Source: Mycolicibacterium baixiangningiae
GTDB lineage: Bacteria > Actinomycetota > Actinomycetes > Mycobacteriales > Mycobacteriaceae
DNA length: 64,000 nt
NCBI RefSeq assembly: GCF_016313185.1
Contig: NZ_CP066218.1
Location: 434,001 to 498,000 of the forward strand
Reading direction: 5' to 3'
Shown: positions 19,009 to 26,985 of the stretch, piece after piece
How the letters are laid out: the number at the start of each line of letters is the position of its first letter
How positions within the stretch are numbered: the stretch's first letter is position 1
The notes under the pieces: model-generated
Databases searched by the model: none
Seen by the model: only the letters and a program-made list of their open reading frames with translations
What the model was told of the DNA's origin: nothing
Program-made: the position numbers and the translations under genes

Positions 19009-19695
19009 ATGAACGCGCCTGACGAATCGACGCAACGCTGGTCGCTGCGGCTGTGGAACGAGATCGAGTCCGTCTACTCGGCGATCCTGGCTCACCCGTT
19101 CTCATCCGGGCTCACCGACGGGACCCTGGACCCGCAGGTGTTCGCGCACTACGTCGCCCAGGATGTGCACTACCTGCGGGATTATGCCCGGGCGCTGGCG
19201 GTCGTCGGGGCGAAGGCGCCGACCCTGGCGGATACCGCGATGTTCTCCGGCCATGCCGCCGACGTGTTCGAGGTCGAACTGTCGTTGCACGAGGTCCTGC
19301 TGCCCGAACTGGGGTTGGACCCCGCGGACCTCGCCCGCGTGCCGGTGGCGCCCACGACTCGCGCCTATACGAGCTATCTGCTCGCGACCGTGTACAGCGG
19401 CAGCTTCGCCGACGGGCTGGCCGCGGTCCTGCCCTGCTACTGGATCTACGCCCGGATGGGTCAGGAGTTGATCGCCCGGGGCTCATCCGACGCCCGCTAT
19501 CAGCGGTGGATCGATAGCTACGGCGGTGAGGAGTTCGCGGCCACGGTCGCCCAGGTGGTCGAGCTCGCCGACCGCACCGGCCCCACATTGACGCCGCAGC
19601 AGGACGCCGAGGCGCGGGCCCACTTCCTCACCACGTCGCGCTATGAGTGGATGTTCTTCGACGCGGCGCACCGTCTCGAGCAGTGGCCGGTCTGA
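19009..19695 (+). CDS. tenA: TenA-family aminopyrimidine aminohydrolase / thiaminase II
   Basis: 228 residues from the ATG at 19009, 14 bases after the GGDEF gene; an in-frame ATG at 18973 would overlap that gene. TenA landmarks are present: QDVHYLRDYARAL (substrate Asp region), the catalytic Cys in LPCYWIYARMGQEL, and the C-terminal YEWMFFDAAHRLEQWP with the active-site Glu. TenA salvages thiamin breakdown products by releasing hydroxymethyl-pyrimidine. The methyltransferase gene starts two bases after its stop. Confidence 0.88.
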   Translation: MNAPDESTQRWSLRLWNEIESVYSAILAHPFSSGLTDGTLDPQVFAHYVAQDVHYLRDYARALAVVGAKAPTLADTAMFSGHAADVFEVELSLHEVLLPELGLDPADLARVPVAPTTRAYTSYLLATVYSGSFADGLAAVLPCYWIYARMGQELIARGSSDARYQRWIDSYGGEEFAATVAQVVELADRTGPTLTPQQDAEARAHFLTTSRYEWMFFDAAHRLEQWPV

Positions 19696-19697
19696 GC

Positions 19698-20390
19698 ATG
19701 GCTACCGATCAATACGGCCACGCCCTGGACGGCCCCGTCCGGCGGTGGGAGGACATCCCGGGGTGGTTCGGCTGGCGGCAGGCCCAGGAGGAGGCCGTCG
19801 AGCATTTCGGGGACAGTGCGCATTTCGGGGACAGTGCGCATTTCGGTGGCAGTGCCCAGTTCGTCGCCCCTCGTTTCGTCGAGGTCGGCAGTTACCTCGG
19901 TCGGAGCCTGTGCTCGTTGGCCGAGGTGGTGCAGCAGTCCGGGCACCGGATCGGCATCGTGGGTGTGGACACCTGCAGGGGCAGCGGTCCGGAAGGCAAT
20001 AGCCAGGTCAACGCCCACGGCCCGGCGGTCGAGTTCGGGGGCGGGACCTTCGCGGGCCTGCTGCACCGCAATGTCATCGCGTGTGGATTCGCCGACGCGG
20101 TCGCGCTGCTGATCACCGACTCGGTGTCAGCGGCCGGGATGTTCGACGACGAATCTCTGGCGTGGGTGCACATCGACGCCCGCCACGACTACGAGAGCGT
20201 GTGCGCCGATATCGCCGCGTGGGCGCCGAAGGTGGCCCGTGGCGGGTGGCTTTCGGGCGACGACTACCACCCGGACTGGTGGCCGGGTGTCGTCGCGGCT
20301 GTTGACGAGACACTGCCCCAGGCCCGTGAATGGACGCCCGGGCAGTGGCGCTGGATCAAAGGAGACGCGGCGCCGGTGTCGTCGAGTTAA
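19698..20390 (+). CDS. Class I SAM-dependent methyltransferase-like protein with hexapeptide repeat
   Basis: 230 residues; the ATG follows the tenA stop by two bases, so the pair is probably co-translated. RFVEVGSYLGRSLCSLAEVV is the glycine-rich SAM motif I region, GIVGVDTC is motif II, and LAWVHIDARHDYESV with GGWLSGDDYH resembles the Methyltransf_24 group. The methyl acceptor is unknown. Residues 36-53 are three copies of HFGDSA-like sequence encoded by an 18-bp repeat just before the SAM motif. Confidence 0.75.
   Translation: MATDQYGHALDGPVRRWEDIPGWFGWRQAQEEAVEHFGDSAHFGDSAHFGGSAQFVAPRFVEVGSYLGRSLCSLAEVVQQSGHRIGIVGVDTCRGSGPEGNSQVNAHGPAVEFGGGTFAGLLHRNVIACGFADAVALLITDSVSAAGMFDDESLAWVHIDARHDYESVCADIAAWAPKVARGGWLSGDDYHPDWWPGVVAAVDETLPQAREWTPGQWRWIKGDAAPVSSS
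19803..19856 (+). repeat. 18-bp tandem repeat, three copies, in frame
   Basis: Unit catttcggggacagtgcg at 19803 and 19821, then a variant (catttcggtggcagtgcc) at 19839. It adds HFGDSA, HFGDSA, HFGGSA to the methyltransferase-like protein. Confidence 0.95.
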
Positions 20391-20449
20391 TTGCTCACGA
20401 TGCCGGTGCAGCGCCCGCTCCCGTCCTGGCAGCGACCCCGAATATGCCG

Positions 20450-20481
20450 ATGCGCCGCCACGATGCTCTGTGGCGGCGCAT
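20450..20481 (+). terminator. Perfect 12-bp stem hairpin after the tenA-methyltransferase unit
   Basis: ATGCGCCGCCAC (20450-20461) and GTGGCGGCGCAT (20470-20481) pair perfectly around an 8-base loop. It lies 60 bases after the methyltransferase stop and before the convergent STAS gene, so a transcription terminator is the simplest reading. No T-run follows. Confidence 0.55.
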
Positions 20482-20597
20482 GCGGGAGAGAGAAATCAGG
20501 CGGTTGCGGGATTCGCGTGATGCAACGAATGCCGACGACGCTTGAGGAGGTATGAGAGCCAACGAACATCTATGAGCATGGCGGTCGCCTTTCCGGG

Positions 20598-21053
20598 TCA
20601 GGCTGTCTTGGTCAGGAGGGGGAGCAGGCGGCGCCGGGCCAGGATGCCTTCGCTGAAGTGATGCAAGGCTTCCGGAACCGACGCGGTCACCGGCATGTCA
20701 TTGAGGGTGCCGGAGGCGCGCAGCACCTGGAGAACAGGCTGGCTGCCGATCACCGACCATTCGACCCCGGCGTCGGCGCACCGGCCGTCGATGTCGTAGA
20801 ACAGTGAAAGTGCCTCTGCGCCAAATGAACTGACGGCAGTGAGGTCGAGGATGAACGGCTTCTCCGCGAGGACGAACCGCATTGCGTAGTCCGCGACGCA
20901 CGACAGGTTGCCGGCGCCGATGTCGCCCGTGACCGAGACGACCGTTGCGAGTTGACGGCAGCGGGCCCGCATCCGGACACCGTCGCAGTCGAACGACGGG
21001 TTTCCGTAGTGGAAGGCATCGGCTGAACCAGTGGACGTGCTCGTGAGTGTCAT
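20598..21053 (-). CDS. STAS-domain protein lacking the usual phospho-serine
   Basis: 151 residues, GGGAGG ribosome site before the ATG at 21053. The STAS fold is recognisable in TVVSVTGDIGAGNLSCVADY and FILDLTAVSSFGAEALSLF. Aligned to the STAS protein at 13.9 kb, the regulatory Asp-Ser pair becomes Gly-Ala, so RsbW-type phosphorylation at the canonical site is not expected. It may be a constitutively active antagonist or a sensor for another partner. It is monocistronic on the minus strand as far as can be seen. Confidence 0.75.
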   Translation of the reverse strand: MTLTSTSTGSADAFHYGNPSFDCDGVRMRARCRQLATVVSVTGDIGAGNLSCVADYAMRFVLAEKPFILDLTAVSSFGAEALSLFYDIDGRCADAGVEWSVIGSQPVLQVLRASGTLNDMPVTASVPEALHHFSEGILARRRLLPLLTKTA

Positions 21054-21204
21054 GAGCGGCCTCCCGTCGAGGTTTCGCTGGAATGGCTTTTCTGTTTTGC
21101 CACCTCAACGTGACCCCAAAGTTATGCGCCGAATTTAAGGCCGCTGGGAGCTACCGCTAATACTTTGGTAAGAACCTGCATTCGCGTGACTCGTGATGCG
21201 ATTG

Positions 21205-22491
21205 TTACTGGTCGGTATCGGGGCCACGGCGCACCTGGTGGCCGGTGTAGTGCTCCCAGGGGCTGTAATCGGCCAGCAGGGGCTCCTGCGGGGGACGCTG
21301 CCCCTCGGGCACGTGCTGGAGATTGATCCGGATGCGGTACCAGATCGAACTCGGTCCCCGCATCCCGTCGACCAGCACATCGAGCGGTTCGAGCAACGCG
21401 GCCGCATCGGGATGGCGCTCGCGCCAGGTGTCGAGCGCGGCGAGCGCCTCGTCCTTGGTCTTGGTCCGGGCGATCTCGATCAGTGGCATCACGGACTGCC
21501 GCCGGCCGGTGCCGTCGTTGCGTTTGGCACCGCGGGGGGCCTTCTCGGGCGGGCCCAGGCGGTCGCCGAGGTCGAGCAGCGCGTCCAGCCGGCCGGGGTG
21601 ATCGTCCATCGACTCCCACGGATCACCGAGCTCGGCGAACCGGGCGGGCACCGTGGCCACGGTGAAGGCCTCCGGCCGGCAACCCGGTACCTCGTCCCAG
21701 CGCAGGGGGGTGGATACCCGGGCGTCCGGCGTCGCCCGCACCGAGTACGCCGACGCGACGGTGCGGTCGAAGGCGTTCTGGTTGAAGTCGACGAACACGC
21801 CTTCCCGCTCTTCCTTCCACCAGCGGCTCGTCGCCAGCTCGGGTGCGCGCCGTTCGACCTCTCGGGCCACCGTCTGGGCGGCCAGCCGCACGAACTTGAA
21901 CGGCCAGCGCGGTTCGATCCGGGCGTAGATGTGGAAGCCGCGGGAGCCCGACGTCTTCGGCCACGCGGTGAGCCCGTGATCCTCGAGGACTTCGCGCGCC
22001 ACCATCGCGACGTCGACGATCTGCCGCCAGTCCACCCCGGGCATCGGGTCGAGGTCCACCCGTAGTTCGTCGGGGTGGGCGAGGTCGCCTGACCGCGTCG
22101 GATGGGGGTTCAGGTCGACGCAGCCGACGTTGACCGCCCACGCCAGACCGGCGGCATCGTGGATCACCGCCTCCTGGGCCGAGGTGCCCGAGGCGTACTT
22201 CAACTCCGCGACGTCGACGTAGTCGGGGCGCTTGGCCGGCGCGCGCTTCTGGAACACGGCCTCTTCGGTGATGCCTTTGACGAATCGCTTGAGGATCATC
22301 GGTCGGTCCGCCACGCCGCGAAGCGCACCGTCGGCGACCGCAAGGTAGTACTCGATCAGGTCGAGTTTGGTGACCGGCGGTCGGTCCCCGTACGCCTCGA
22401 AGACGACCTTGTCCGGGTGGGTGACGGTCAGCGCGCGCCCGGCGATGTCCATCGAGAGGCCCTGCGCTCGGGATCCGGCCATGTCAGCCAT
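21205..22491 (-). CDS. polD2: LigD-type polymerase-domain protein (stand-alone primase-polymerase)
   Basis: 428 residues from the ATG at 22491; ATGs at 22482 and 22452 (MDIAGRAL) are alternatives. Archaeo-eukaryotic primase motifs are seen: metal-binding DLDP in ELRVDLDPMPG, SGSRGFHIY, and FVDFNQNAFDRT. No ligase or nuclease domain is attached. M. tuberculosis Rv0269c and M. smegmatis PolD2 are stand-alone homologues that extend DNA/RNA with ribonucleotides. Adjacency to fadD2, as in M. tuberculosis, supports PolD2 rather than PolD1. It is divergent from fadD2 with 57 bases between starts. Confidence 0.85.
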   Translation of the reverse strand: MADMAGSRAQGLSMDIAGRALTVTHPDKVVFEAYGDRPPVTKLDLIEYYLAVADGALRGVADRPMILKRFVKGITEEAVFQKRAPAKRPDYVDVAELKYASGTSAQEAVIHDAAGLAWAVNVGCVDLNPHPTRSGDLAHPDELRVDLDPMPGVDWRQIVDVAMVAREVLEDHGLTAWPKTSGSRGFHIYARIEPRWPFKFVRLAAQTVAREVERRAPELATSRWWKEEREGVFVDFNQNAFDRTVASAYSVRATPDARVSTPLRWDEVPGCRPEAFTVATVPARFAELGDPWESMDDHPGRLDALLDLGDRLGPPEKAPRGAKRNDGTGRRQSVMPLIEIARTKTKDEALAALDTWRERHPDAAALLEPLDVLVDGMRGPSSIWYRIRINLQHVPEGQRPPQEPLLADYSPWEHYTGHQVRRGPDTDQ

Positions 22492-22548
22492 GGTAGGGAC
22501 TGATAGATACCCGCCTCGGGTGCGACATGGGTCACATAGTGTGTGGCC

Positions 22549-24240
22549 ATGCCGAAGCTCACTGAACTTCCGTCGCAGGTGGCGGCAAAGGCCAAGCTGT
22601 ATCTCGACCGCGGCTCCGCCGAATTGCACTACGCCCGCAAGATGTTCGAAGCCGGTGCGCTCCAACTCGAACCGCCGCAGAACATGGCCGCCTTCGTTGC
22701 CGACATGCGCCGCTGGGGTGAGTTCGGGATGATCCCGGCGCTCAACGCCCGTCGTGCCCCGGACCGCAAGGCGGTCATCGACGACGAGGGCGAGATGACG
22801 TACGCCGAACTCGACGAGGCCGCGCACGCGGTGGCGCACGCGCTGCTTGCCAAGGGGGTCAAGGGCGGCGACGGGGTGGCGATCCTCGCCCGCAACCACC
22901 GCTGGTTCCTGGTCGCGGTCTACGGGGCGGCCCGCACCGGCGCCCGCATCATCCTGCTCAACAGCGAGTTCTCCGGCCCCCAGATCAAGGAGGTGTCCGA
23001 ACGCGAGGGCGCCAAGCTGATCATCCACGACGACGAGTACTCCAAGGCGGTGTCGCAGGCGAAGCCGGAATACGGATACCTGCGCGCGCTCGGCACCAAC
23101 CCCGACAACGAGGAGCCGTCGGAGAGCGACGCCAAGACGCTGGCGGAAATCGTTGCCGCGGGGGACAAGTCGCCCGCGCCGAAGGTGACCAAGCATTCGT
23201 CGGTCATCATCCTCACCAGCGGCACCACCGGCACGCCCAAGGGTGCCAACCGCAAGCCGCCGCTGTCGCTGGCGCCGATCGGCGGTGTGCTGTCGCACGT
23301 GCCGTTCAAATCCGGCGAGGTCACGCTGCTGCCCGCGCCGATGTTCCACGCGCTGGGCTACCTGCACGCCACCATCGGCATGATGCTGGGCTCGACGCTG
23401 GTGCTGCGCCGCCGGTTCAAGCCGGCCACCGTGCTCGCCGACATCGAGAAATACAAGGCGACCGCCATGGTGGTGGTGCCGGTGATGCTGTCGCGGATCC
23501 TGGACCACATCGAGAAGATGGACACCAAGCCCGACCTGTCGTCGCTGCGCATCGTGTTCGTCTCCGGGTCGCAGCTGGGCGCCGAGCTGGCCACCCGGGC
23601 GATGAAGGATCTCGGACCGGTGATCTACAACCTGTACGGGTCGACCGAGATCGCCTTCGCCACCATCGCCCGTCCGGAGGATCTGCAGAAGAATCCGGCC
23701 ACGGTCGGCCCGGTGGTCAAGGGCGTGCGCGTCAAGCTCTTCGACGACAACGGCAAGGAGGTCCCGCACGGCGAGGTGGGCCGGATCTTCGTGGGCACCA
23801 CGTTCCCGTTCGAGGGCTACACGGGCGGCGGCCACAAGCAGATCATCGACGGGTTGATGTCCTCCGGCGACGTCGGATACTTCGACGAGCACGATCTGCT
23901 CTACGTGTCCGGCCGAGACGACGAGATGATCGTGTCCGGCGGTGAGAACGTGTTCCCGGCCGAGGTGGAGGACCTCATCAGCGGCCACCCCGAGGTGGTC
24001 GAGGCCACCGCGCTCGGCGTCGAGGACAAGGAGTGGGGGCACAGGCTGCGAGCGTTCGTCGTCAAGGCCGAGGGCGCCTCGGTTGACGAGGAAGGCATCA
24101 AGGGCTACGTCAAGGAACACCTGGCGCGGTACAAGGTGCCGCGCGAGGTCGTCTTCCTCGACGAGCTGCCGCGCAACCCGACCGGAAAGATCCTCAAACG
24201 CGAATTACGCGAGATGGAGCTTGGCGGCTCGTCGGAATAG
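22549..24240 (+). CDS. fadD2: Fatty-acid-CoA/AMP ligase FadD2
   Basis: 563 residues. Adenylate-forming enzyme motifs occur in order: P-loop IILTSGTTGTPKGAN, the aromatic-substrate region YGSTE, the SSGDVGY and GRDDEMIVSGGENVFPAE hinge block, and the catalytic lysine segment PRNPTGKILKRELRE. It activates a carboxylic acid to an acyl-adenylate and then acyl-CoA in the cytosol. Placement beside the polD2-like gene and, across the inserted block, fadE6 matches M. tuberculosis Rv0269c-Rv0271c, supporting the FadD2 assignment. The GTG at 22543 is a possible alternative start. Confidence 0.9.
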   Translation: MPKLTELPSQVAAKAKLYLDRGSAELHYARKMFEAGALQLEPPQNMAAFVADMRRWGEFGMIPALNARRAPDRKAVIDDEGEMTYAELDEAAHAVAHALLAKGVKGGDGVAILARNHRWFLVAVYGAARTGARIILLNSEFSGPQIKEVSEREGAKLIIHDDEYSKAVSQAKPEYGYLRALGTNPDNEEPSESDAKTLAEIVAAGDKSPAPKVTKHSSVIILTSGTTGTPKGANRKPPLSLAPIGGVLSHVPFKSGEVTLLPAPMFHALGYLHATIGMMLGSTLVLRRRFKPATVLADIEKYKATAMVVVPVMLSRILDHIEKMDTKPDLSSLRIVFVSGSQLGAELATRAMKDLGPVIYNLYGSTEIAFATIARPEDLQKNPATVGPVVKGVRVKLFDDNGKEVPHGEVGRIFVGTTFPFEGYTGGGHKQIIDGLMSSGDVGYFDEHDLLYVSGRDDEMIVSGGENVFPAEVEDLISGHPEVVEATALGVEDKEWGHRLRAFVVKAEGASVDEEGIKGYVKEHLARYKVPREVVFLDELPRNPTGKILKRELREMELGGSSE

Positions 24241-24269
24241 TCGGCCGGACGCGGTCGTGCTGGGTGGGC

Positions 24270-24415
24270 GTGAACATCGATCTGAGCGGCAAGACCGCCC
24301 TCGCCGCCGACGTGACCACCGACAACGGTTGCGTCGGGAAGACGTCGCGCTGTTGGCAGGTCCCAGTGTCGATTACTTCGCACGTCTGGAGAAGGGCCCT
24401 CTGCAACTGATGGGT
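24270..24415 (+). pseudogene. Scar containing short relics of an SDR gene and an XRE/MmyB-type regulator
   Basis: Right after fadD2, about 24270-24310 reads VNIDLSGKTALAAD, which looks like the start of a short-chain dehydrogenase (typically ...DLSGKTALVTG) that loses the fold straight after. From 24323 a second frame reads QRLRREDVALLAGPSVDYF then ARLEKG, matching the first helices of MmyB-type XRE regulators (REEVALLAGVSVDYYARLE), and then breaks down. Neither can make a working protein. This marks the left edge of the accessory block. Confidence 0.5.
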
Positions 24416-24472
24416 AGCTCGGCGGCTTTGCGTGGGCGAGTCATTATGCAACCGCGGGCCGCCTCGATCCAG

Positions 24473-24491
24473 GGAGGACTGGGTCCTCCCA
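24473..24491 (+). promoter_or_regulatory. Perfect 8-bp stem hairpin in the leader of the SnoaL-like gene
   Basis: GGGAGGAC-TGG-GTCCTCCC, ending 31 bases before the ATG at 24523. It could be a leftover terminator of the deleted upstream gene or an operator/attenuator; sequence alone does not decide. Confidence 0.4.
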
Positions 24492-24522
24492 GGATCGCGC
24501 CCACGCGCCTACCTTCATTTGC

Positions 24523-25047
24523 ATGACGCTAGAACTCACGCGGTGGGGCACGCGGGTCAAGACCATCGCAATTGCCGCCGTACTGGCGCCGCTCATAGCG
24601 GTCGGTTCTAGTGGCACCAGTGCCGCAGACGAACCGCCAACGCCACAGGAACGCAACGCCGAAGTGGTGCGCAACGCTTTTGCGCTCGGCGTCGGACACG
24701 ACGCGCACACCTTCTATTCCATTCTGGCCGAGGATGTGCAGTGGACGGTTGCGCGTGCCGACGCGCCGAGGACCTACACCAGCCGATCCCAGTTCTTGCA
24801 GGAAGGTGCGGGGCCAATCCAGTCTCGGCTCACTGGACCGATACAGGCGAATGTACGACAGCTGATCGCCGAAAACGATGTTGTCGTCGCGATCTGGGAT
24901 GGCACTGCGACGGCGCGTGACGGCCGCCCCTACTTCAACAGTTACGCCTGGGTGTTGACCATGCGTGACGAACGGGTAGTGCGCGCGACGGCATTTCTCG
25001 ACCTTGTGGTTCTCAACGAACTGCTAGAGCGGGTAGAGCCGGCCTGA
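24523..25047 (+). CDS. Secreted SnoaL/NTF2-like protein
   Basis: 174 residues. A classic signal peptide is visible: positively charged start, hydrophobic TIAIAAVLAPLIAVG, and an Ala-rich cleavage region (SSGTSAA) before DEPP near residue 36. The mature part resembles the SnoaL-like branch of NTF2-fold proteins (AFALGVGHDAHTFYSILAED, then a strand-rich half with WDGTATARDGRPY and the FLDLVVLNELL end). Such folds may be enzymes or binding proteins; no catalytic assignment is made. The next gene follows after 36 bases with a strong ribosome site, suggesting a two-gene unit. Confidence 0.7.
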   Translation: MTLELTRWGTRVKTIAIAAVLAPLIAVGSSGTSAADEPPTPQERNAEVVRNAFALGVGHDAHTFYSILAEDVQWTVARADAPRTYTSRSQFLQEGAGPIQSRLTGPIQANVRQLIAENDVVVAIWDGTATARDGRPYFNSYAWVLTMRDERVVRATAFLDLVVLNELLERVEPA

Positions 25048-25083
25048 CGCACCTCGGAGTGCTAAACGATCAGAGGAGCGAAC

Positions 25084-25512
25084 ATGGCCAGCAGTCCACT
25101 CGACGAAGTCGAGGTCTCCACGGGACCAGCGAAACACGCCGGTAGGCGACGCACGCTCTGGTCGTCCGTCGCTATGACCATCGGCGTGTTCGTAACCGTC
25201 GCATGTCAATCGGCAGCACCACCCCCGGACGGCTCACGAGAGTCGACACAACAACGAGGGCCGGCCCAAGTCGACCACCCCTATGTCGGCATGTGGGTCA
25301 CCAGCGACGGACTCATCCGGCAGGAGCTTCTGCCAAACGGACGCTACGACGAAGCCAGGGGTGAACGCGTGAGCGCCTACACCGGTCGCTACGAAGTGCG
25401 TGGCAATCACATTGATTATTGGGACGACACAGGGTTCACGGCGGACGGAATCTTCGTTACCGACAACGAGCTCCACCACGGCGGCATGATTTTCTACCGG
25501 CAACCACAGTAA
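25084..25512 (+). CDS. Membrane-anchored or lipoprotein Atu4866-like protein
   Basis: 142 residues, GAGGAG ribosome site ending 7 bases before the ATG. The N-terminus has a cytosolic basic stretch then a hydrophobic segment ending in TVACQSA, where Cys may be lipidated (the -3 Thr is not ideal for a lipobox). The mature part resembles the small beta-rich Agrobacterium Atu4866 family: GMWVTSDGLIRQELLPNGRY, YTGRYEVRGNHIDYWDDTGF, LHHGGMIFYR. The biochemical role of the family is unknown to me. It is paired with the SnoaL-like protein, so both probably act in the cell envelope. Confidence 0.65.
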   Translation: MASSPLDEVEVSTGPAKHAGRRRTLWSSVAMTIGVFVTVACQSAAPPPDGSRESTQQRGPAQVDHPYVGMWVTSDGLIRQELLPNGRYDEARGERVSAYTGRYEVRGNHIDYWDDTGFTADGIFVTDNELHHGGMIFYRQPQ

Positions 25513-25544
25513 CTCCACTCTGCCAGTAGACCGGAATTCTTCCA

Positions 25545-26300
25545 GCCGAGATCGTCTCTTCGTCGGTGCGGAAGCGCAGCACTGAAACCACCACTGAAAG
25601 CACCGGGCCGAAGACTTCCTGTCCTGCGATGCGGTGGTTTGCCTATATCGAGCTCAGGACGGTGGGTTCGATGAGATGAATAGCCCTCGTTCGACGCCGA
25701 AAGAGTTTCCGTCGCCGGTCAGTACGTGGGCACCTTCTGAGGCGGCGTCAGAGATGAAGCTCAGGATACGGTCGTGCTGGACCGATTGACGATGGTGCCT
25801 AGCACTGCTGCGGGGCCGAGCGGAGACAGGTACGCGCGGCCGCAATGCATCTCGACAACCTGGCCCACCGATTCATGAACTTCTCGCGGTCCGGGCAGCC
25901 ATCACCGGCGACGAGGCCCAACGCGCCCGGCGGCAGCCCCGTGTTGGCGATCTTGCCGAACTCGAGCGCGGGCGTTGCCTCAGCTAGTTTCAACATTACC
26001 GTGTTGCCGGCCACCAGCGGAGCCGCTATCTTGCTGGCGGCGAACATGATCGGGTGGTTGAACGGAACGCGAGCCAGCGAAGTAGTGCAGATGCTCGAGG
26101 AGAAGTTGTACGTCCGCCGCGATGGCGGAGATCGGTGCTCCGTCGTCGACAGCCTCGAGCACTGCCGTCGGGCACGTCGACGATTTGCATTGCGGTGTAG
26201 GGGTTGAAGACTGGAAAAGTTGCACCGTTGGAAGACGCCATCAGTTCGCCATCGATGAGGAAGCGTGGTTGGTCGTTCAGCAGATGACGGACTCGAGTAG
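25545..26300 (-). pseudogene. Aldehyde dehydrogenase relic, frameshifted and internally deleted
   Basis: Fragments of one aldehyde dehydrogenase lie in order on the minus strand in different frames. They are the N-terminus RFLIDGELMASSNGATFPVF (about 26200-26265), the cofactor-domain piece APLVAGNTVMLKLAEATPA (about 25960-26020), a piece with RCIAAARTCLRSAP near the catalytic Cys region, then ILSFISDAASEGAHVLTG (about 25710-25765), EPTVLSSI, and RIAGQEVFGPVLSVVV (about 25585-25630). The central part with the GSxxxG loop and catalytic Glu is missing. It cannot encode an active enzyme. Confidence 0.75.
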
Positions 26301-26402
26301 TACTGTTGTGCAAATCATTTCGGCTTGATGTCGAAAGCGCGGTCTTGCACCTCCAGCGATCGCGGCATCCTTTATCGGCTAGCGGTGAGGAAGCATGCAT
26401 TT

Positions 26403-26918
26403 CTAGTGTGCTGGTGCGAAGCGGTGGGTCACAGTTACGCTCGCCCACGCGGCCAGGCCGCCGATCGCTGATGCTGCGACGAGTTCGAGTATTGGTGCGG
26501 GGGCGATCTCGATGTGCGCTGCGAAGAAGGTGACCAAGCCCAAGAACCATGCCAGCATGTTGTTCACGAACGCGGTGGTGCGCAGTCCCACAATGAGGAG
26601 TGCTACCAAGAACACGACAATCGGCACCGCGAGTGCACCGAGAGTAGGCGTCAGGTTGTGCATGGACCAGTATGCGGCTGCACCCAGCCCGATGCCCAGC
26701 CACATGCAGGCCAAGGCGGACAGGCCGTCGCGGACCGATGACGGACGGGTGAACCAGGCGATGAATCCGGCGAACATGACCCAAACCTCGAAAGCCAGTG
26801 CGGTGCTGACAGTGGAGGCGGCCGCGGCTACGGCGGCGGAGAGCAGTGTGTAGGCAGCGAACTGCTTCACAGATGGTCGCGTACCGGATGGGGCCGGCGG
26901 TCGGATGGCAGCACTCAT
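26403..26918 (-). CDS. DUF1097-family membrane protein
   Basis: 171 residues, about five to six hydrophobic helices and little soluble sequence. GFIAWFTRPSSVRDGL, GIGLGAAAYWSMHNL and NNMLAWFLGLVTFFAAH fit DUF1097 (E. coli YcdZ-like) proteins, whose function is unknown. It follows the SDR gene by 67 bases on the same strand and may share its promoter. Confidence 0.65.
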   Translation of the reverse strand: MSAAIRPPAPSGTRPSVKQFAAYTLLSAAVAAAASTVSTALAFEVWVMFAGFIAWFTRPSSVRDGLSALACMWLGIGLGAAAYWSMHNLTPTLGALAVPIVVFLVALLIVGLRTTAFVNNMLAWFLGLVTFFAAHIEIAPAPILELVAASAIGGLAAWASVTVTHRFAPAH

Positions 26919-26985
26919 GGTCTTGTTTCCTTTCGAGGAGGGGCGTTACACGGGGTTTCGGTGTTTGATGAAAGTGAAGTTGGAG

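Noticed and set aside
20544..20574. GAGGAGGT Shine-Dalgarno-like sequence followed by ATGs
   Set aside because: The nearest ATG is one base away and opens only seven codons; the next is too far. No gene follows on that strand.
22492..24120. Upstream extension of the polD2-like frame to about 970 codons
   Set aside because: It runs antisense through fadD2; the primase-polymerase homology begins at 22491.
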